From CAZXDS01 sp964639525 (GTDB taxonomy: Bacteria; Bacteroidota; Ignavibacteria; Ignavibacteriales; Melioribacteraceae): a stretch of 24,480 nt of DNA. Positions 15,400 through 24,364 of this stretch are shown piece after piece. The notes beneath the pieces are model-generated. The model was not told the DNA's origin, did no database searches, and saw nothing but the letters and a program-made list of their open reading frames with translations. The stretch is from assembly GCA_964639525.1 (NCBI GenBank), contig CAZXDS010000027.1:1-24480 (forward strand). The letters are read 5' to 3'. Both the position numbers and the translations under genes were made by a program. Each line of letters opens with the position of its first letter. Position 1 is the stretch's first letter.

Positions 15400-15876
15400 A
15401 TGACTTTAACAAAAATTAAAGCTGTGTTTACCGTTATTCTGTTTTTCTTTCTGGCATTTAATACTAAAGCACAGGAAGCTGAAAAATATAAAATAATTGC
15501 AGGATTTCGTATTAATCCATTGGTGATATATGACTTTGATGGTCATCGTAAAGAATTTGTAAGAATCCATGGCGAGATAGGTGCTTTGATTGATAAACGC
15601 AGTTATTTTTCTGTTGGCTATACACCTTTCACAAACAGTATTTATACTTTTAATGAATATTGGTTTATTTCTTTTGATGAACCTCTTCCAATTTCAGCAG
15701 TTATTTCGGCAGAGTATATGTTTGACAGTAGAAAATTTATTATCCAAGGTGGACCAAATTTCAAATTCAAGGACGGAAATGGATTTTTATTTCTATTTAC
15801 ACCGGCTGATAAAATTGACTGGGGTTTAAAAGTCGGAGTATTTATTCCGATAAATATTGTCATCAGCAAAGGATAA
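15400..15876 (+). CDS. Exported beta-rich protein of unknown function
   Basis: 158 residues. A signal peptide (about 1-25, AVFTVILFFFLAFNTKAQ) is followed by alternating aromatic/hydrophobic strands: YKIIAGFRINPLVIYDF, SYFSVGYTPF, KFIIQGGPNFKF and WGLKVGVFIPI. This suggests a small outer-membrane barrel or a fragment of one. The family is not recognised. It lies 48 nt after the DUF3347-like gene and 12 nt before the MerR-type gene, consistent with one transcript. Confidence 0.6.
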   Translation: MTLTKIKAVFTVILFFFLAFNTKAQEAEKYKIIAGFRINPLVIYDFDGHRKEFVRIHGEIGALIDKRSYFSVGYTPFTNSIYTFNEYWFISFDEPLPISAVISAEYMFDSRKFIIQGGPNFKFKDGNGFLFLFTPADKIDWGLKVGVFIPINIVISKG

Positions 15877-15888
15877 ATCGGTGTCATA

Positions 15889-16353
15889 ATGAGAGAAACG
15901 AAAAATTTATTAGTAAATAGTTTACATGATTACGAAATGCCAATATATCCGATAAGAACAGCGGCCAAATTAATTGGCATCTCAATTCATACACTTAGAA
16001 TGTACGAGATAAAGGGATTAATAATTCCACACAAATCTCCGGGGAATCAAAGACTGTATTCATCAAACGACATTCGAAGAATAGAAAGCTTTCGCCTTAA
16101 TGTTAAAAAAAGGAAAATAAGTATCAATGGTGTTCTTACTATATTATCGATGCTTCCTTGCTGGTTGATAATTAATTGTTCGGAAAAAGATAGGGAAAAT
16201 TGTGAAGCCTTTCACGAAATCAAAAATCCATGCTGGACATATAAACATAGCAACAATATCTGTGGGACTCTTGATTGCAGAGAATGTGAGGTTTATAAGA
16301 ATAATTATGATTGTGAAAGTACAATGGATACAATAATTAAAAAACTTAAGTAA
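15889..16353 (+). CDS. MerR-family regulator with a Cys-rich 'two-CW'-like C-terminus
   Basis: 154 residues. An N-terminal MerR winged helix (about 18-75) reads YPIRTAAKLIGISIHTLRMY, EIKGLIIPHK and NQRLYSSNDIRRI. The dimerisation helix of classical MerR proteins is replaced by a short Cys-rich module of about 60 residues: PCW, NC, NC, PCW, CG, DCRECEVYK. The two CW pairs plus CxxC-VYK resemble the small 'two-CW' domain. It could bind zinc or another thiophilic metal and so act as the sensor, which is inference. The neighbouring DUF302 gene and the upstream exported proteins are its likely targets. ATG 15889 follows the previous stop by 12 nt; AAAGGA is present but distant. Confidence 0.8.
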   Translation: MRETKNLLVNSLHDYEMPIYPIRTAAKLIGISIHTLRMYEIKGLIIPHKSPGNQRLYSSNDIRRIESFRLNVKKRKISINGVLTILSMLPCWLIINCSEKDRENCEAFHEIKNPCWTYKHSNNICGTLDCRECEVYKNNYDCESTMDTIIKKLK

Positions 16354-16414
16354 TTCAATTAGAAACATAAAATAAAAGAGCAATATATTTAAACACTATT
16401 AAAGAGGAATAACG

Positions 16415-16810
16415 ATGGGAAATAATATTTATGGATTTTCAAAAACCGTCAATTTAAGCTACGAAATAGCAATTGAAAAAGTTACTGAAGAATTAAAGAA
16501 TGAAGGTTTCGGCATATTAACCGAAATAGATGTGAAAGAAACACTTAAGAAAAAATTAGATGTCAATTTTAAGCCTTATAAAATTCTCGGAGCATGTAAT
16601 CCGCCCAACGCTTATAAAGCATTGCAATCCGAAGAACAGATAGGATTAATGCTGCCGTGTAATGTTATTGTTTTTGTCAATAATGAATCACAAACAGTGG
16701 TTGCCGCAGTTAATCCGGTTGCTTCAATGCAGGCTATTAAAAATGCAAATCTTTTGAAAATTGCGGACGAAATAAAAAACAAATTGAAATTAGTGGTTGA
16801 ACGAGTTTAA
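16415..16810 (+). CDS. DUF302 family protein
   Basis: 131 residues with the standard DUF302 landmarks: a start that aligns with TVNLSYEIAIEKVTEELKNE, then GFGILTEIDVKETLKKKL, KPYKILGACNPPNAYKAL, and IGLMLPCNVIVFV. No signal peptide is present, so the protein is cytosolic. The two conserved cysteines (GACNPP and LPCNV) are intact. The function of DUF302 is not settled; members are often near metal or oxidative stress genes. AAAGAGG lies upstream. It is 61 nt after the MerR-type gene, which may control it. Confidence 0.9.
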   Translation: MGNNIYGFSKTVNLSYEIAIEKVTEELKNEGFGILTEIDVKETLKKKLDVNFKPYKILGACNPPNAYKALQSEEQIGLMLPCNVIVFVNNESQTVVAAVNPVASMQAIKNANLLKIADEIKNKLKLVVERV

Positions 16811-16896
16811 AATATTCCATGTATAAAATGGATGCTCACCCAATCTTCCGCATTAGATTTTAATTTTATAAACGGATATAAAGATGAAAAATACTG

Positions 16897-16926
16897 TTAT
16901 TCTGTTCGCAGTGGCGAACAGAATAA
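16897..16926. terminator. Perfect 13-bp hairpin between convergent genes
   Basis: TTATTCTGTTCGC / GCGAACAGAATAA with loop AGTG, between the DUF302 gene (plus) and the Nramp gene (minus). On the minus strand a T-rich stretch (CAGTATTTTTC) follows closely. On the plus strand no T run follows. It probably acts mainly for the leftward transcript. Confidence 0.7.
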
Positions 16927-16942
16927 CTTGTACTACTAACTG

Positions 16943-18190
16943 CTAAAAGAATGTATTAATAACAGCAAACACGCCAAATCCGCTTGTTACTAAAATAACA
17001 ATTCCAACAAATACAGCTTTTATTCCTTTTAGTTTGTATTTTTCGGGCAAAACCTTGAGAGCCAACAAATATAAGAAACCAAGAACAATCGGCAGTAGTA
17101 AAGCATTCATAATTTGTACACCCACACTCAAATTAATCAAATTAGTTCCTGAAATAACCCATAAACCGCCAAGTACTAATCCTACAACATAAATTGTATA
17201 GAACCATGGAGCATCCATAGGATGGTGCTCAAGTGAGTGTTTATACCCTGTAACTTCGCCCAAACCCCAAGCCATTGCAAGTGAAACAACAATTGCAGCA
17301 ACCATTCCGGCGCCGATAATTCCCATAGAGAATGCTATAGTACCGAAAGTATTTCCGAAAAACGGAGTAAGTGCTTTTGTTAATTGCTGTACCGTATTTA
17401 ACGGTATTCCCGGATCACTTGTACCAATTGTAGCAGCAGCGGCAATCAATACGGCAGCCATTATTATCTGTGTTAATATTGCACCTATTATTGTATCCCA
17501 CCTTGACGCACGCAAGTCACTCAATTTAAGTTTTTTATCTACAATTGCAGATTGCTGATAAAAAATCATCCAAGGCATAATTACTGCTCCAACATTTGCC
17601 GCGGCTAAATAAAGATAATCGGAGTTTTTCCAAGGAATTTGTGCCATTCTGGTTAGTATAACTTCAATTTTAGGATGCGCCCACACAGCAACAAGAACAA
17701 AAGCAAGTTCAAAACTTCCAATTAATATTGCTATTTTTTCAACAGAACGATACGAACCGGTTAATGCTACAACAGCCAGAAAAATAACCGATGCTCCAAC
17801 ACTAACCCAAAGAGGTATTCCAAAAATTAAACCTACACCGCCAATTCCGGCAAATTCCGTAATTAATGCACCAAAACTTGCAATGGTTAATGTGCCTACT
17901 GAAATCCACGCCCAAAAGGAGCCGAATTGTTCTTTGATAAGTTCACCATGACCTTTACCGGTTACAATCCCAAGCCGTACGGTAAGTTCCTGTACAATAA
18001 ATAAAATCGGAATAAGTATTACTTGTAACAGTAATAGATTATATCCCCAAACAGCTCCGCTCTGAGCTGCCGTTATTACACTGCCAGCATCAGTATCAGC
18101 TAACATTACAACAAGTCCAGGACCTATTATTCCTAAAAAATATATGAGACCGGTAGATTTACGCAGATTAGGTTTAGAAGCACTTTCCAA
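16943..18190 (-). CDS. Nramp-family metal ion transporter, non-canonical metal-site motifs
   Basis: 415 residues with about 11 TM helices; secondary transporter of divalent cations. The family start GIIGPGLVVMLADTDAGS aligns with Nramp TM1, but the canonical DPGN reads D34-A-G-S37. In TM6 the canonical MPH reads M205-P-W207 (GAVIMPWMIFYQQSAI). The metal-binding Asp and Met are kept while Asn and His are changed. Substrate preference may therefore differ from Mn/Fe Nramps, as in the Mg-selective Nramp-related transporters. The start is TTG at 18190: AAGGA lies 9 nt upstream, an in-frame stop is just beyond, and the next in-frame ATG is inside TM1. It is convergent to the metal-response cluster. 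Confidence 0.88.
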   Translation of the reverse strand: MESASKPNLRKSTGLIYFLGIIGPGLVVMLADTDAGSVITAAQSGAVWGYNLLLLQVILIPILFIVQELTVRLGIVTGKGHGELIKEQFGSFWAWISVGTLTIASFGALITEFAGIGGVGLIFGIPLWVSVGASVIFLAVVALTGSYRSVEKIAILIGSFELAFVLVAVWAHPKIEVILTRMAQIPWKNSDYLYLAAANVGAVIMPWMIFYQQSAIVDKKLKLSDLRASRWDTIIGAILTQIIMAAVLIAAAATIGTSDPGIPLNTVQQLTKALTPFFGNTFGTIAFSMGIIGAGMVAAIVVSLAMAWGLGEVTGYKHSLEHHPMDAPWFYTIYVVGLVLGGLWVISGTNLINLSVGVQIMNALLLPIVLGFLYLLALKVLPEKYKLKGIKAVFVGIVILVTSGFGVFAVINTFF

Positions 18191-18557
18191 ATTAATAGTT
18201 CCTTATCACAAAAATAATGCAATTAATCACTTTTTAATTAGTATAAATTATTGATTTAATAAATTTGAAACTGTAATGATTTTGCCCAACTTATTTAGAC
18301 TAAATCTTGATTACAACATGAAATTTATTGTTTTATTGATTGGAAAGCAAATTTATATTTTAATATGCCTACTAATTGATATTTTTGATAGTTCTTACGT
18401 AAATATTATTATCAAATTCTTAATTCTAATTTTTCCCAGCAATTCGGGGGCAAAATTAAAACCAAGTAAAATAATGATTTATAACGATGATAAAAAATAT
18501 TTTTATCCTAAAAGTAATTGTTAAATTGATAAAAGATGGTGGCATATTGAAAAAATT
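18191..18557. other. AT-rich intergenic stretch with no supported gene
   Basis: It contains the leader of the Nramp gene, then very AT-rich sequence. A plus-strand frame of 82 codons at 18276-18524 gives a low-complexity Ile/Leu/Tyr-rich product without a ribosome site and is not called. The right end runs into the ATPase fragment. Confidence 0.5.
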
Positions 18558-18776
18558 AAAGATACTCCTACCCGTGTTTCTACATCAATTAGAATTGCAA
18601 AAAAAACAAGAAGAATTGTTTGGCAGAACATTATATTTGCACTAGGTGTTAAACTATTGTTTATTGCACTTGCAGCCGTTGGAATAGCTACAATGTGGGA
18701 AGCGGTTTTCGGCGATATGGGTGTTGCCCTTATAGCAATTTTAAATGCTACACGTGTTTTGAAAATGGGAGAATAA
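18558..18776 (+). pseudogene. 3' fragment of a second Zn/Cd P-type ATPase gene
   Basis: The last ~70 codons match 9221-9439 of the intact ATPase gene, including K (GVKLLF) and D (FGDMG) of the final TM helices and the stop. Over 9240-9439 versus 18577-18776 I count 11 base differences in 200, and none changes an amino acid. Only the extreme 5' edge differs (DTPTRVS against DTLSSVS). Upstream the frame closes at TAA (18522-18524) with no usual start codon, so at most about 83 residues remain and no ATPase could be made. The pattern implies the tail of a once-functional homologue, recently truncated. Confidence 0.88.
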
Positions 18777-18825
18777 TAATATATGGAATGCAGACAATTT
18801 CATTATCTAAAATTTAACCGATTAC

Positions 18826-18870
18826 CAAATTATCTTAGTTGACGATCCCCTCAAATTTAAGGCAAATTAC
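18826..18870 (+). pseudogene. Decayed histidine-kinase fragment, homologous to 9776-9820
   Basis: The translation QIILVDDPLKFKAN aligns with QIILVDDSLTVKAN (residues 91-104 of the kinase at 9506). About 35 of 45 bases agree without gaps. It lies 50 nt after the ATPase fragment stop, against 337 nt in the intact locus, so roughly 290 nt were lost or replaced. The order ATPase-kinase is kept, so both fragments derive from one duplicated or homologous operon. The frame ends soon after, at TAA 18898-18900. Confidence 0.6.
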
Positions 18871-18913
18871 AGCCCCCTTTTACTATTTAAGCAGTTGTAA
18901 TTAATCAAATTAC

Positions 18914-20758
18914 CTAACGTAGTAGCATCATTTTTTTGCTCTGAGAAAAACCATTTATTTTAATACGATATAGATACAAACCTGATGACAAATTATCGGC
19001 ATTAAAACGAACAGAATATCTCCCTGCAGTCTGTTTCGCATTTAGTAGAGTCGCAACTTCTCTGCCAAGAAAATCGTAAACTCTTAGTGTAACATGACTT
19101 TCAGTTGGAATTTGATATCGAATTGTCGTACTCGGGTTAAACGGATTCGGATAGTTTTGCTCTAATCGGAAATTAGTTGCTAAAATTTCATCATTAGGTA
19201 CTGAAGTTGCATTTTTATTAAGAATAGTATTATCTGCAAATTTAGTTCCAAATTCATCAATTAACTCAAGTTTAACTGAATCAGAACCAAAAACGGTAAC
19301 TTTACCGAAAGCGTTGTTGAATTCATCTGTACTAATTCCCTGCCCGCCTTTGTTCCAAATGTTTATACCAAAACTCTGCATAAGAGCAACGGTTTTAGAA
19401 TTAGTAATATCCAAACCGCCAGCCATAATTTCCGGCAATCCTGCATTAAATCCGTCATCCATTGCGGCATTGTGAGAGTCGCCGCTTAACACAATAACAT
19501 TTTTTATATTATTATTTTCGATAAAAGAAAGAATAGTATCAATATCGCTTGGAAAACCAGCCCATGAATCGGATATTTCAAAAGCAGCAAATATTCCCAT
19601 TATACCTGCGGGTAATTCGGGAATATTTAACACACTATCCTGAATTTCAATACCTTTACTAATTATTTGTGATTGCCCTTTGTTGAATGGAACAGAACTA
19701 ATAATAAATTTCCAAGTTGCTGTTGAACTTAGCAAACTGTTCAAAAACCAAGTTAGTTGAGTCTCCCCTTGTCCGGAAGCATCTTCTCTGCCGAGAATTG
19801 AATGATTTTGGTCCGGTGAAAAAACCCATTCATCATTTGATACATCCTTGCTAAAAGCTGTTAAATCTCCGGAACGCTGAGAACGTAAATCCAGCATAAA
19901 GAACTCAGCATCTCCAAATGTAAATTTATGATAAATTCCGCGTGTTTCATTTTGTAAAGAATAAGTCGGCATATTTTGCCTATATCCCTTTATGCTATTT
20001 TCTCTTGCCTGTAAAGGGTTTCCAAATTCAATCGCAACAAAATCATCGCTTAAAAAATTTGGTTTGATTGGAATATAATAACTTGAGGTGAAAGCGGAAG
20101 AATTATTTGTCATATAATCATGATCGTCGTAAATATAATCGACAGGCATCGTTTTCAGTAAAGAATCCATAGGAAACAATTTATTGAATTTATGTGAATA
20201 CGATTCCTGTACATTTTTATAATCAACAGGAAAAAAAGTTGAATCAAACGGCAGATTATCAAGAGAATCCGGATAAGTCCAATCGCCAAGTTGTAGAAAA
20301 AACTGTAAATCATGTTTTACAATTTCCCTAAATACATTTCCGCTTTCCGTATTCGATGGTAAGAATGTTCCGCTCTGCTGACACGAACCAAACGCAAAAG
20401 AAAATTCATTAACAGTTCCGGGAAGTGGGAAAGTAGTAAAATATCTTCCTTTATAATTTTCAGGAACTCCATTTACAATACCTCGATAGTAATATTTTGT
20501 ATTAGGCAGAAGTCCGATAACATCAAGAATAGATGAATAATTTGTAACTGAATCTACTTCTATACTAGTTCCAAAAATAGAATTGTCAAATTCTTCAAAT
20601 TCTGACAATTCAATATTAATGGAAGCATCAGCGGATACTTTCACCCAAAATCGAGCTGAAACTGATGTTACTCCGCCAACAACTATACTGTTTATTATAT
20701 CCTGCCCAAGAAGCGCAGAAGTAATTAAACTTAAAATTAGTGCTATTTTGTATATCAT
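18914..20758 (-). CDS. Secreted PhoD-like alkaline phosphatase with type IX sorting domain
   Basis: 614 residues. A signal peptide (about 1-18, ending LLGQ) leads into an N-terminal Ig/fibronectin-like domain (VTSVSARFWVKV ... NTKYYYRG). The metallophosphatase core of the PhoD family follows: FGSCQQSG, FFLQLGDWTYPD, YIYDDHDYM, VIVLSGDSHN. These supply the expected metal ligands. Residues from about 530 form the sorting domain: LEQNYPNPFNPSTTIRYQIP, then GREVATLL, SSGLYLYRI and final KKMMLLR, the signal for type IX export and surface attachment. The likely reaction is phosphodiester or phosphomonoester hydrolysis outside the cell. ATG 20758 has no clear Shine-Dalgarno. Confidence 0.88.
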   Translation of the reverse strand: MIYKIALILSLITSALLGQDIINSIVVGGVTSVSARFWVKVSADASINIELSEFEEFDNSIFGTSIEVDSVTNYSSILDVIGLLPNTKYYYRGIVNGVPENYKGRYFTTFPLPGTVNEFSFAFGSCQQSGTFLPSNTESGNVFREIVKHDLQFFLQLGDWTYPDSLDNLPFDSTFFPVDYKNVQESYSHKFNKLFPMDSLLKTMPVDYIYDDHDYMTNNSSAFTSSYYIPIKPNFLSDDFVAIEFGNPLQARENSIKGYRQNMPTYSLQNETRGIYHKFTFGDAEFFMLDLRSQRSGDLTAFSKDVSNDEWVFSPDQNHSILGREDASGQGETQLTWFLNSLLSSTATWKFIISSVPFNKGQSQIISKGIEIQDSVLNIPELPAGIMGIFAAFEISDSWAGFPSDIDTILSFIENNNIKNVIVLSGDSHNAAMDDGFNAGLPEIMAGGLDITNSKTVALMQSFGINIWNKGGQGISTDEFNNAFGKVTVFGSDSVKLELIDEFGTKFADNTILNKNATSVPNDEILATNFRLEQNYPNPFNPSTTIRYQIPTESHVTLRVYDFLGREVATLLNAKQTAGRYSVRFNADNLSSGLYLYRIKINGFSQSKKMMLLR

Positions 20759-20850
20759 ATTTATTTGCTAATTGTATATTATTAAAAGTATTAAATTAAA
20801 GTTAATACTTTTTTGTAAGTGATGAAATATTATTTTCATACACTTTAAAT

Positions 20851-20879
20851 AAAAAAAAGAGGTGCAGAAAGCACCTCTT
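20851..20879 (-). terminator. Rho-independent terminator of the BNR-repeat gene
   Basis: A 9-bp perfect stem (AAGAGGTGC / GCACCTCTT) with a 5-nt loop. On the minus strand it is followed by an eight-T run (20851-20858) that overlaps the foot of the stem. It lies 30 nt beyond the stop of the gene at 20909 and separates it from the phosphatase gene. Confidence 0.88.
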
Positions 20880-20908
20880 AAATATATTGCTACAAATTTA
20901 TTTTATAA

Positions 20909-23900
20909 TTACCGTAGTAAAATCATTTTTTTGGAATCTGAAAACTTTTTACCGTTTTCTCCAAATGCACTAATTTTATAAAAATAAATACCACTTGCAT
21001 TATTTCCGGCATCCCAATTAATATGTTGAATACCTGCGTGAACGTCCTTATTTAATAATTCAGCAACTTTTTCACCAAGTACGTTGAATACGGATAATTG
21101 CACTTTTGAATTTATCGGCAATGAATAACTTATAGTTGTCGAAGGATTAAAAGGGTTCGGATAATTCTGATTCAATGAAAATTGAATTGGTTTGATAACC
21201 TCATCATTTACACCAACAAGATAATCCTGAACTTCCAAATCATCAATTGCCCAGCCCCAGCCGTTTTCCAGAGGATCGGAAAATAATCTAAAGCGAATTA
21301 AAATAACGTCGCCCGCACTAAAGGTATTCTTAAGATCCAATGAATGACTTCTGTACAACGGAAAATATTGAGCTGAACCGGCAGTATATGCTGCAAGCCA
21401 ATCCGGATCATAACGTGCATCGTAACCATCGGCTAACGGTGTCCAGACCATTCCATCTTTGGTACCTTCGACTACAACATAATCAAAAAAGTTGGCATCC
21501 CCGAATACGGTTCCATTGTCTCCGGGTTCAACAATTGCAATATCTTTGTAGTTCAAAAATGCATCACCCGCACTGACTGTAACCGGTACTTTTAATGTAT
21601 AAGTTATAGGGTTATCATCATCGTATGGATGTTTTGAATGAATTGCCCAGTTGCCTTGAAATGCAAATTCTCTTTTTATTGAAAATCCATCACCCAAAAA
21701 ATTCCCTTGATCCGTTGCAAAGTCATCTTTGTATGAAGTTTGCGGGTTTTCAAAAGAGAATAAATCAAGATCTTTCACTTCGGTTTGCAATTGGCTTGTA
21801 CCGGAAAATGCCAAACCACTGAAATGATAAGTTTTAGTCTCATTAACGGCAAAATTGACAGTAACAGTTATGTCTCCGGTCGCTGAATTCGTAATAGTTT
21901 TAACAGGTAATCCATCTACAAGAATCTGAGTTGAATCATAAACTTCCCTTAAATTCAAATGAACATCAATACCTGTCGTTCCTGAACTAACAGAATATAA
22001 AATCGGAGCAAGTGCTACATCAGGTGGTTCATAACCCGATAATTCGGAAAGAGTAACACTCCATACTCCTCTGCCGTGAGTAGAAACCACAACTTGGTCA
22101 TTAACAATTATCATATCATACACCGCAACAGCCGGTAATGAACTTGATAAATAAGACCACGAACCTCCGTTATCAGTTGATTGAAAAATTCCAATTTCTG
22201 TGCCTGCCCAAATAATATTAGTATCATAAGGCATAACAAGCAAACTAAAAGTAGCAACATCAGGAAAACCGTTGGAACTTGTTGTATTAGTTCCAAAGCC
22301 TGAAATATCTTCCCAATTTTGTCCTAAGTCTGTTGTTCTTAATATTTTAGGAGCACTTGCAAATGAAAACAGTGCATAGGCTGTATTTCTATCCGTAGGA
22401 TGAGTTTCCAAACCTGTTATTCTGCCCATGTTTACCAAACCGTATCCATTAACTTCCTCAAAATTAAACCCACCATTTTGTGATAACATTAGGGAAGAAT
22501 TTGGTGAAACATTTGAACCTGTCCAAACTATTTGGGGGTCAACAAGTGAAATTTTGATTTGAGAAAACGTACTTGTACCTCCTATGCTTCCGGGGACCGG
22601 AATGTTTCTCCAGGAGGAAGTAAAATCACCTGAACGCCAAACACCTGATTGCCCCATTAAAAATATTAAATCAGCATCCTGTTTGGATTTTGCAATTTTT
22701 GTGAAAAATGGAGCTTTACCTGAACCTTTATCATCCATTCCGGTTGTTGCACTCGTAAATGAAGAACCGCCGTTTGTAGAAATTCCAACATTATTGTATT
22801 GAGAAGAAACTAATATTTTATTAGGATCATCATATTTCCAAGCAGCTTCATATCCATCACCTCCCCATTTAAAACTCCAACCACTACCAGCCGTTGGATC
22901 AACATTGGACATCCAAGAATTATTGTCCTGCATTCCTCCAACATATCTATTACTGCCATTCATTTTATCGGCACCATAGAACTGAGTAGTATTATATCCA
23001 TTTTTGGTAGTTGTAAAAGTTGTTCCTTCATTATCCGAAAATGCTACTCCGCCATCGTTCCCATTCAATAAGCGATAGGACTGTGTAGCTTCATTTGTTT
23101 TGAACGCAACTAATTCATGCTGATCAACATGAACGCCTTTGCTTGAGCCACCAAATTGTCCGTAACCATCAGTGATATTTGTTAAATTAATAGTGCTGCT
23201 TCCGGTAATATCAACTCTCCAAATATTAACTCCACCAAGGAAACAAGCGTTTTCATTATATGGATGAGCAACAATTGTATTATCGTACCAACCTTGCCCA
23301 CCGAGAAAGTTTTCGGATGGTTGCACACCTGTCCAAGAGCTTCCGGCATTTGTTGAAAAATAAAACATTGAACCTGTAGAACCGCCTTCGGCAGAAATGA
23401 ATATATTATTTGTGTTTACAGGAGAAACATCAATCTCCAATCTGCCAACATTAGATATACCTGAAGAAGAATTGCTCCAACTATCGCCGGCATTAACGGA
23501 TTTAATTACTCCTGTAGCATTAACAGTTGCATACATAACATTAAAGTTTCCGGGAGTTGGAACTAAATCTTGAATAGAACTTGAAGAACTATATTTTTGC
23601 GTCCATGTTGTTCCACCGTCCGTTGTTTTCATAATTTTAGATTTAGTGGCACCACCATTAAACCCGGGAGCCGTTGCAACAACAACAATATTTTCATCAG
23701 AGGGATCAACAAACATGCGCATTACATTTTGAAAATCCGCTCTCGTTGCAGTTTGGGGCAATTGTGTCCATGTCAATCCGCCGTCAGTAGTTTTCCAAAT
23801 CCCGGAACCGTCAATTTCATCTACATTAAAATATCCTTCTCCGGTTCCTACATACAAAACATCAGGATTCGATTGTGCCATTGCAATAATAGATGTAGCA

Positions 23901-24364
23901 AGATTGGGAATTCCCTTTGTCATTTCAGTCCAGCTTGAACCTGAATTTGTTGTTTTCCAAACTCCGCCACCGACAGAACCTGCAAACCACGTTGATGCTG
24001 TTGCGTCACGCGGATCGACAGCTATAGTTCGTGTTCTTCCGCTAACATTACCAGGTCCTCTCTCAATCCAATCTAATAATTCAGTATTTTGTAAAGATGC
24101 GAGGTCTTTTGTTGACTTTACATGTCTTGCTTTTAGCAATTCTTTGATTTTGTAATTCCTAGAATAAGTAGGATTGGTTTCTCCATTACGTGTTCGTATA
24201 TCATGATAATATTGTGCATAAATCTGAGGACTATCCATTTTATACGATTCATTTTGTGCTTTGGTAACTTTATTATTAATATCTTGCTTTACCAAATTTT
24301 GTGCGGTAAATCCGATAACAAATGTTAATAACAAGCTAGCAATAGCAATTACTGATTTCTTCAT
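20909..24364 (-). CDS. Large secreted BNR/sortilin-like repeat protein with type IX sorting domain
   Basis: 1151 residues. A signal peptide (about 1-22, SVIAIASLLLTFVIGFTAQ) is followed by a beta-propeller region rich in Asp-box/BNR repeats: TTNSGSSWTEM, TTDGGLTWTQL, TTDGGTTWTQK, SVNAGDSWSN, STNAGSSWTG, TTDLGQNWED, STDNGGSWSY. The opening ERGPGNVSGRTRTIAVDP is typical of the VPS10/sortilin-like glycosidase-related group. No sialidase catalytic residues can be claimed. A jelly-roll-like section follows (about 880-1050, DDFATDQGNF ... NGWGWAIDDLEV). The end is a sorting domain with NQNYPNPFNPSTTISYSLP and final KKMILLR. It is likely a surface-bound carbohydrate- or protein-binding factor. AAGGGG precedes ATG 24364. 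Confidence 0.88.
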   Translation of the reverse strand: MKKSVIAIASLLLTFVIGFTAQNLVKQDINNKVTKAQNESYKMDSPQIYAQYYHDIRTRNGETNPTYSRNYKIKELLKARHVKSTKDLASLQNTELLDWIERGPGNVSGRTRTIAVDPRDATASTWFAGSVGGGVWKTTNSGSSWTEMTKGIPNLATSIIAMAQSNPDVLYVGTGEGYFNVDEIDGSGIWKTTDGGLTWTQLPQTATRADFQNVMRMFVDPSDENIVVVATAPGFNGGATKSKIMKTTDGGTTWTQKYSSSSSIQDLVPTPGNFNVMYATVNATGVIKSVNAGDSWSNSSSGISNVGRLEIDVSPVNTNNIFISAEGGSTGSMFYFSTNAGSSWTGVQPSENFLGGQGWYDNTIVAHPYNENACFLGGVNIWRVDITGSSTINLTNITDGYGQFGGSSKGVHVDQHELVAFKTNEATQSYRLLNGNDGGVAFSDNEGTTFTTTKNGYNTTQFYGADKMNGSNRYVGGMQDNNSWMSNVDPTAGSGWSFKWGGDGYEAAWKYDDPNKILVSSQYNNVGISTNGGSSFTSATTGMDDKGSGKAPFFTKIAKSKQDADLIFLMGQSGVWRSGDFTSSWRNIPVPGSIGGTSTFSQIKISLVDPQIVWTGSNVSPNSSLMLSQNGGFNFEEVNGYGLVNMGRITGLETHPTDRNTAYALFSFASAPKILRTTDLGQNWEDISGFGTNTTSSNGFPDVATFSLLVMPYDTNIIWAGTEIGIFQSTDNGGSWSYLSSSLPAVAVYDMIIVNDQVVVSTHGRGVWSVTLSELSGYEPPDVALAPILYSVSSGTTGIDVHLNLREVYDSTQILVDGLPVKTITNSATGDITVTVNFAVNETKTYHFSGLAFSGTSQLQTEVKDLDLFSFENPQTSYKDDFATDQGNFLGDGFSIKREFAFQGNWAIHSKHPYDDDNPITYTLKVPVTVSAGDAFLNYKDIAIVEPGDNGTVFGDANFFDYVVVEGTKDGMVWTPLADGYDARYDPDWLAAYTAGSAQYFPLYRSHSLDLKNTFSAGDVILIRFRLFSDPLENGWGWAIDDLEVQDYLVGVNDEVIKPIQFSLNQNYPNPFNPSTTISYSLPINSKVQLSVFNVLGEKVAELLNKDVHAGIQHINWDAGNNASGIYFYKISAFGENGKKFSDSKKMILLR

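Noticed and set aside
18276..18524. 82-codon plus-strand frame
   Set aside because: Low-complexity AT-driven product with no ribosome site and no recognisable domain.
21340..24155. Several plus-strand frames of 60-113 codons across the BNR-repeat gene
   Set aside because: They are antisense shadows of a clear 1151-residue protein with repeats and a sorting domain.
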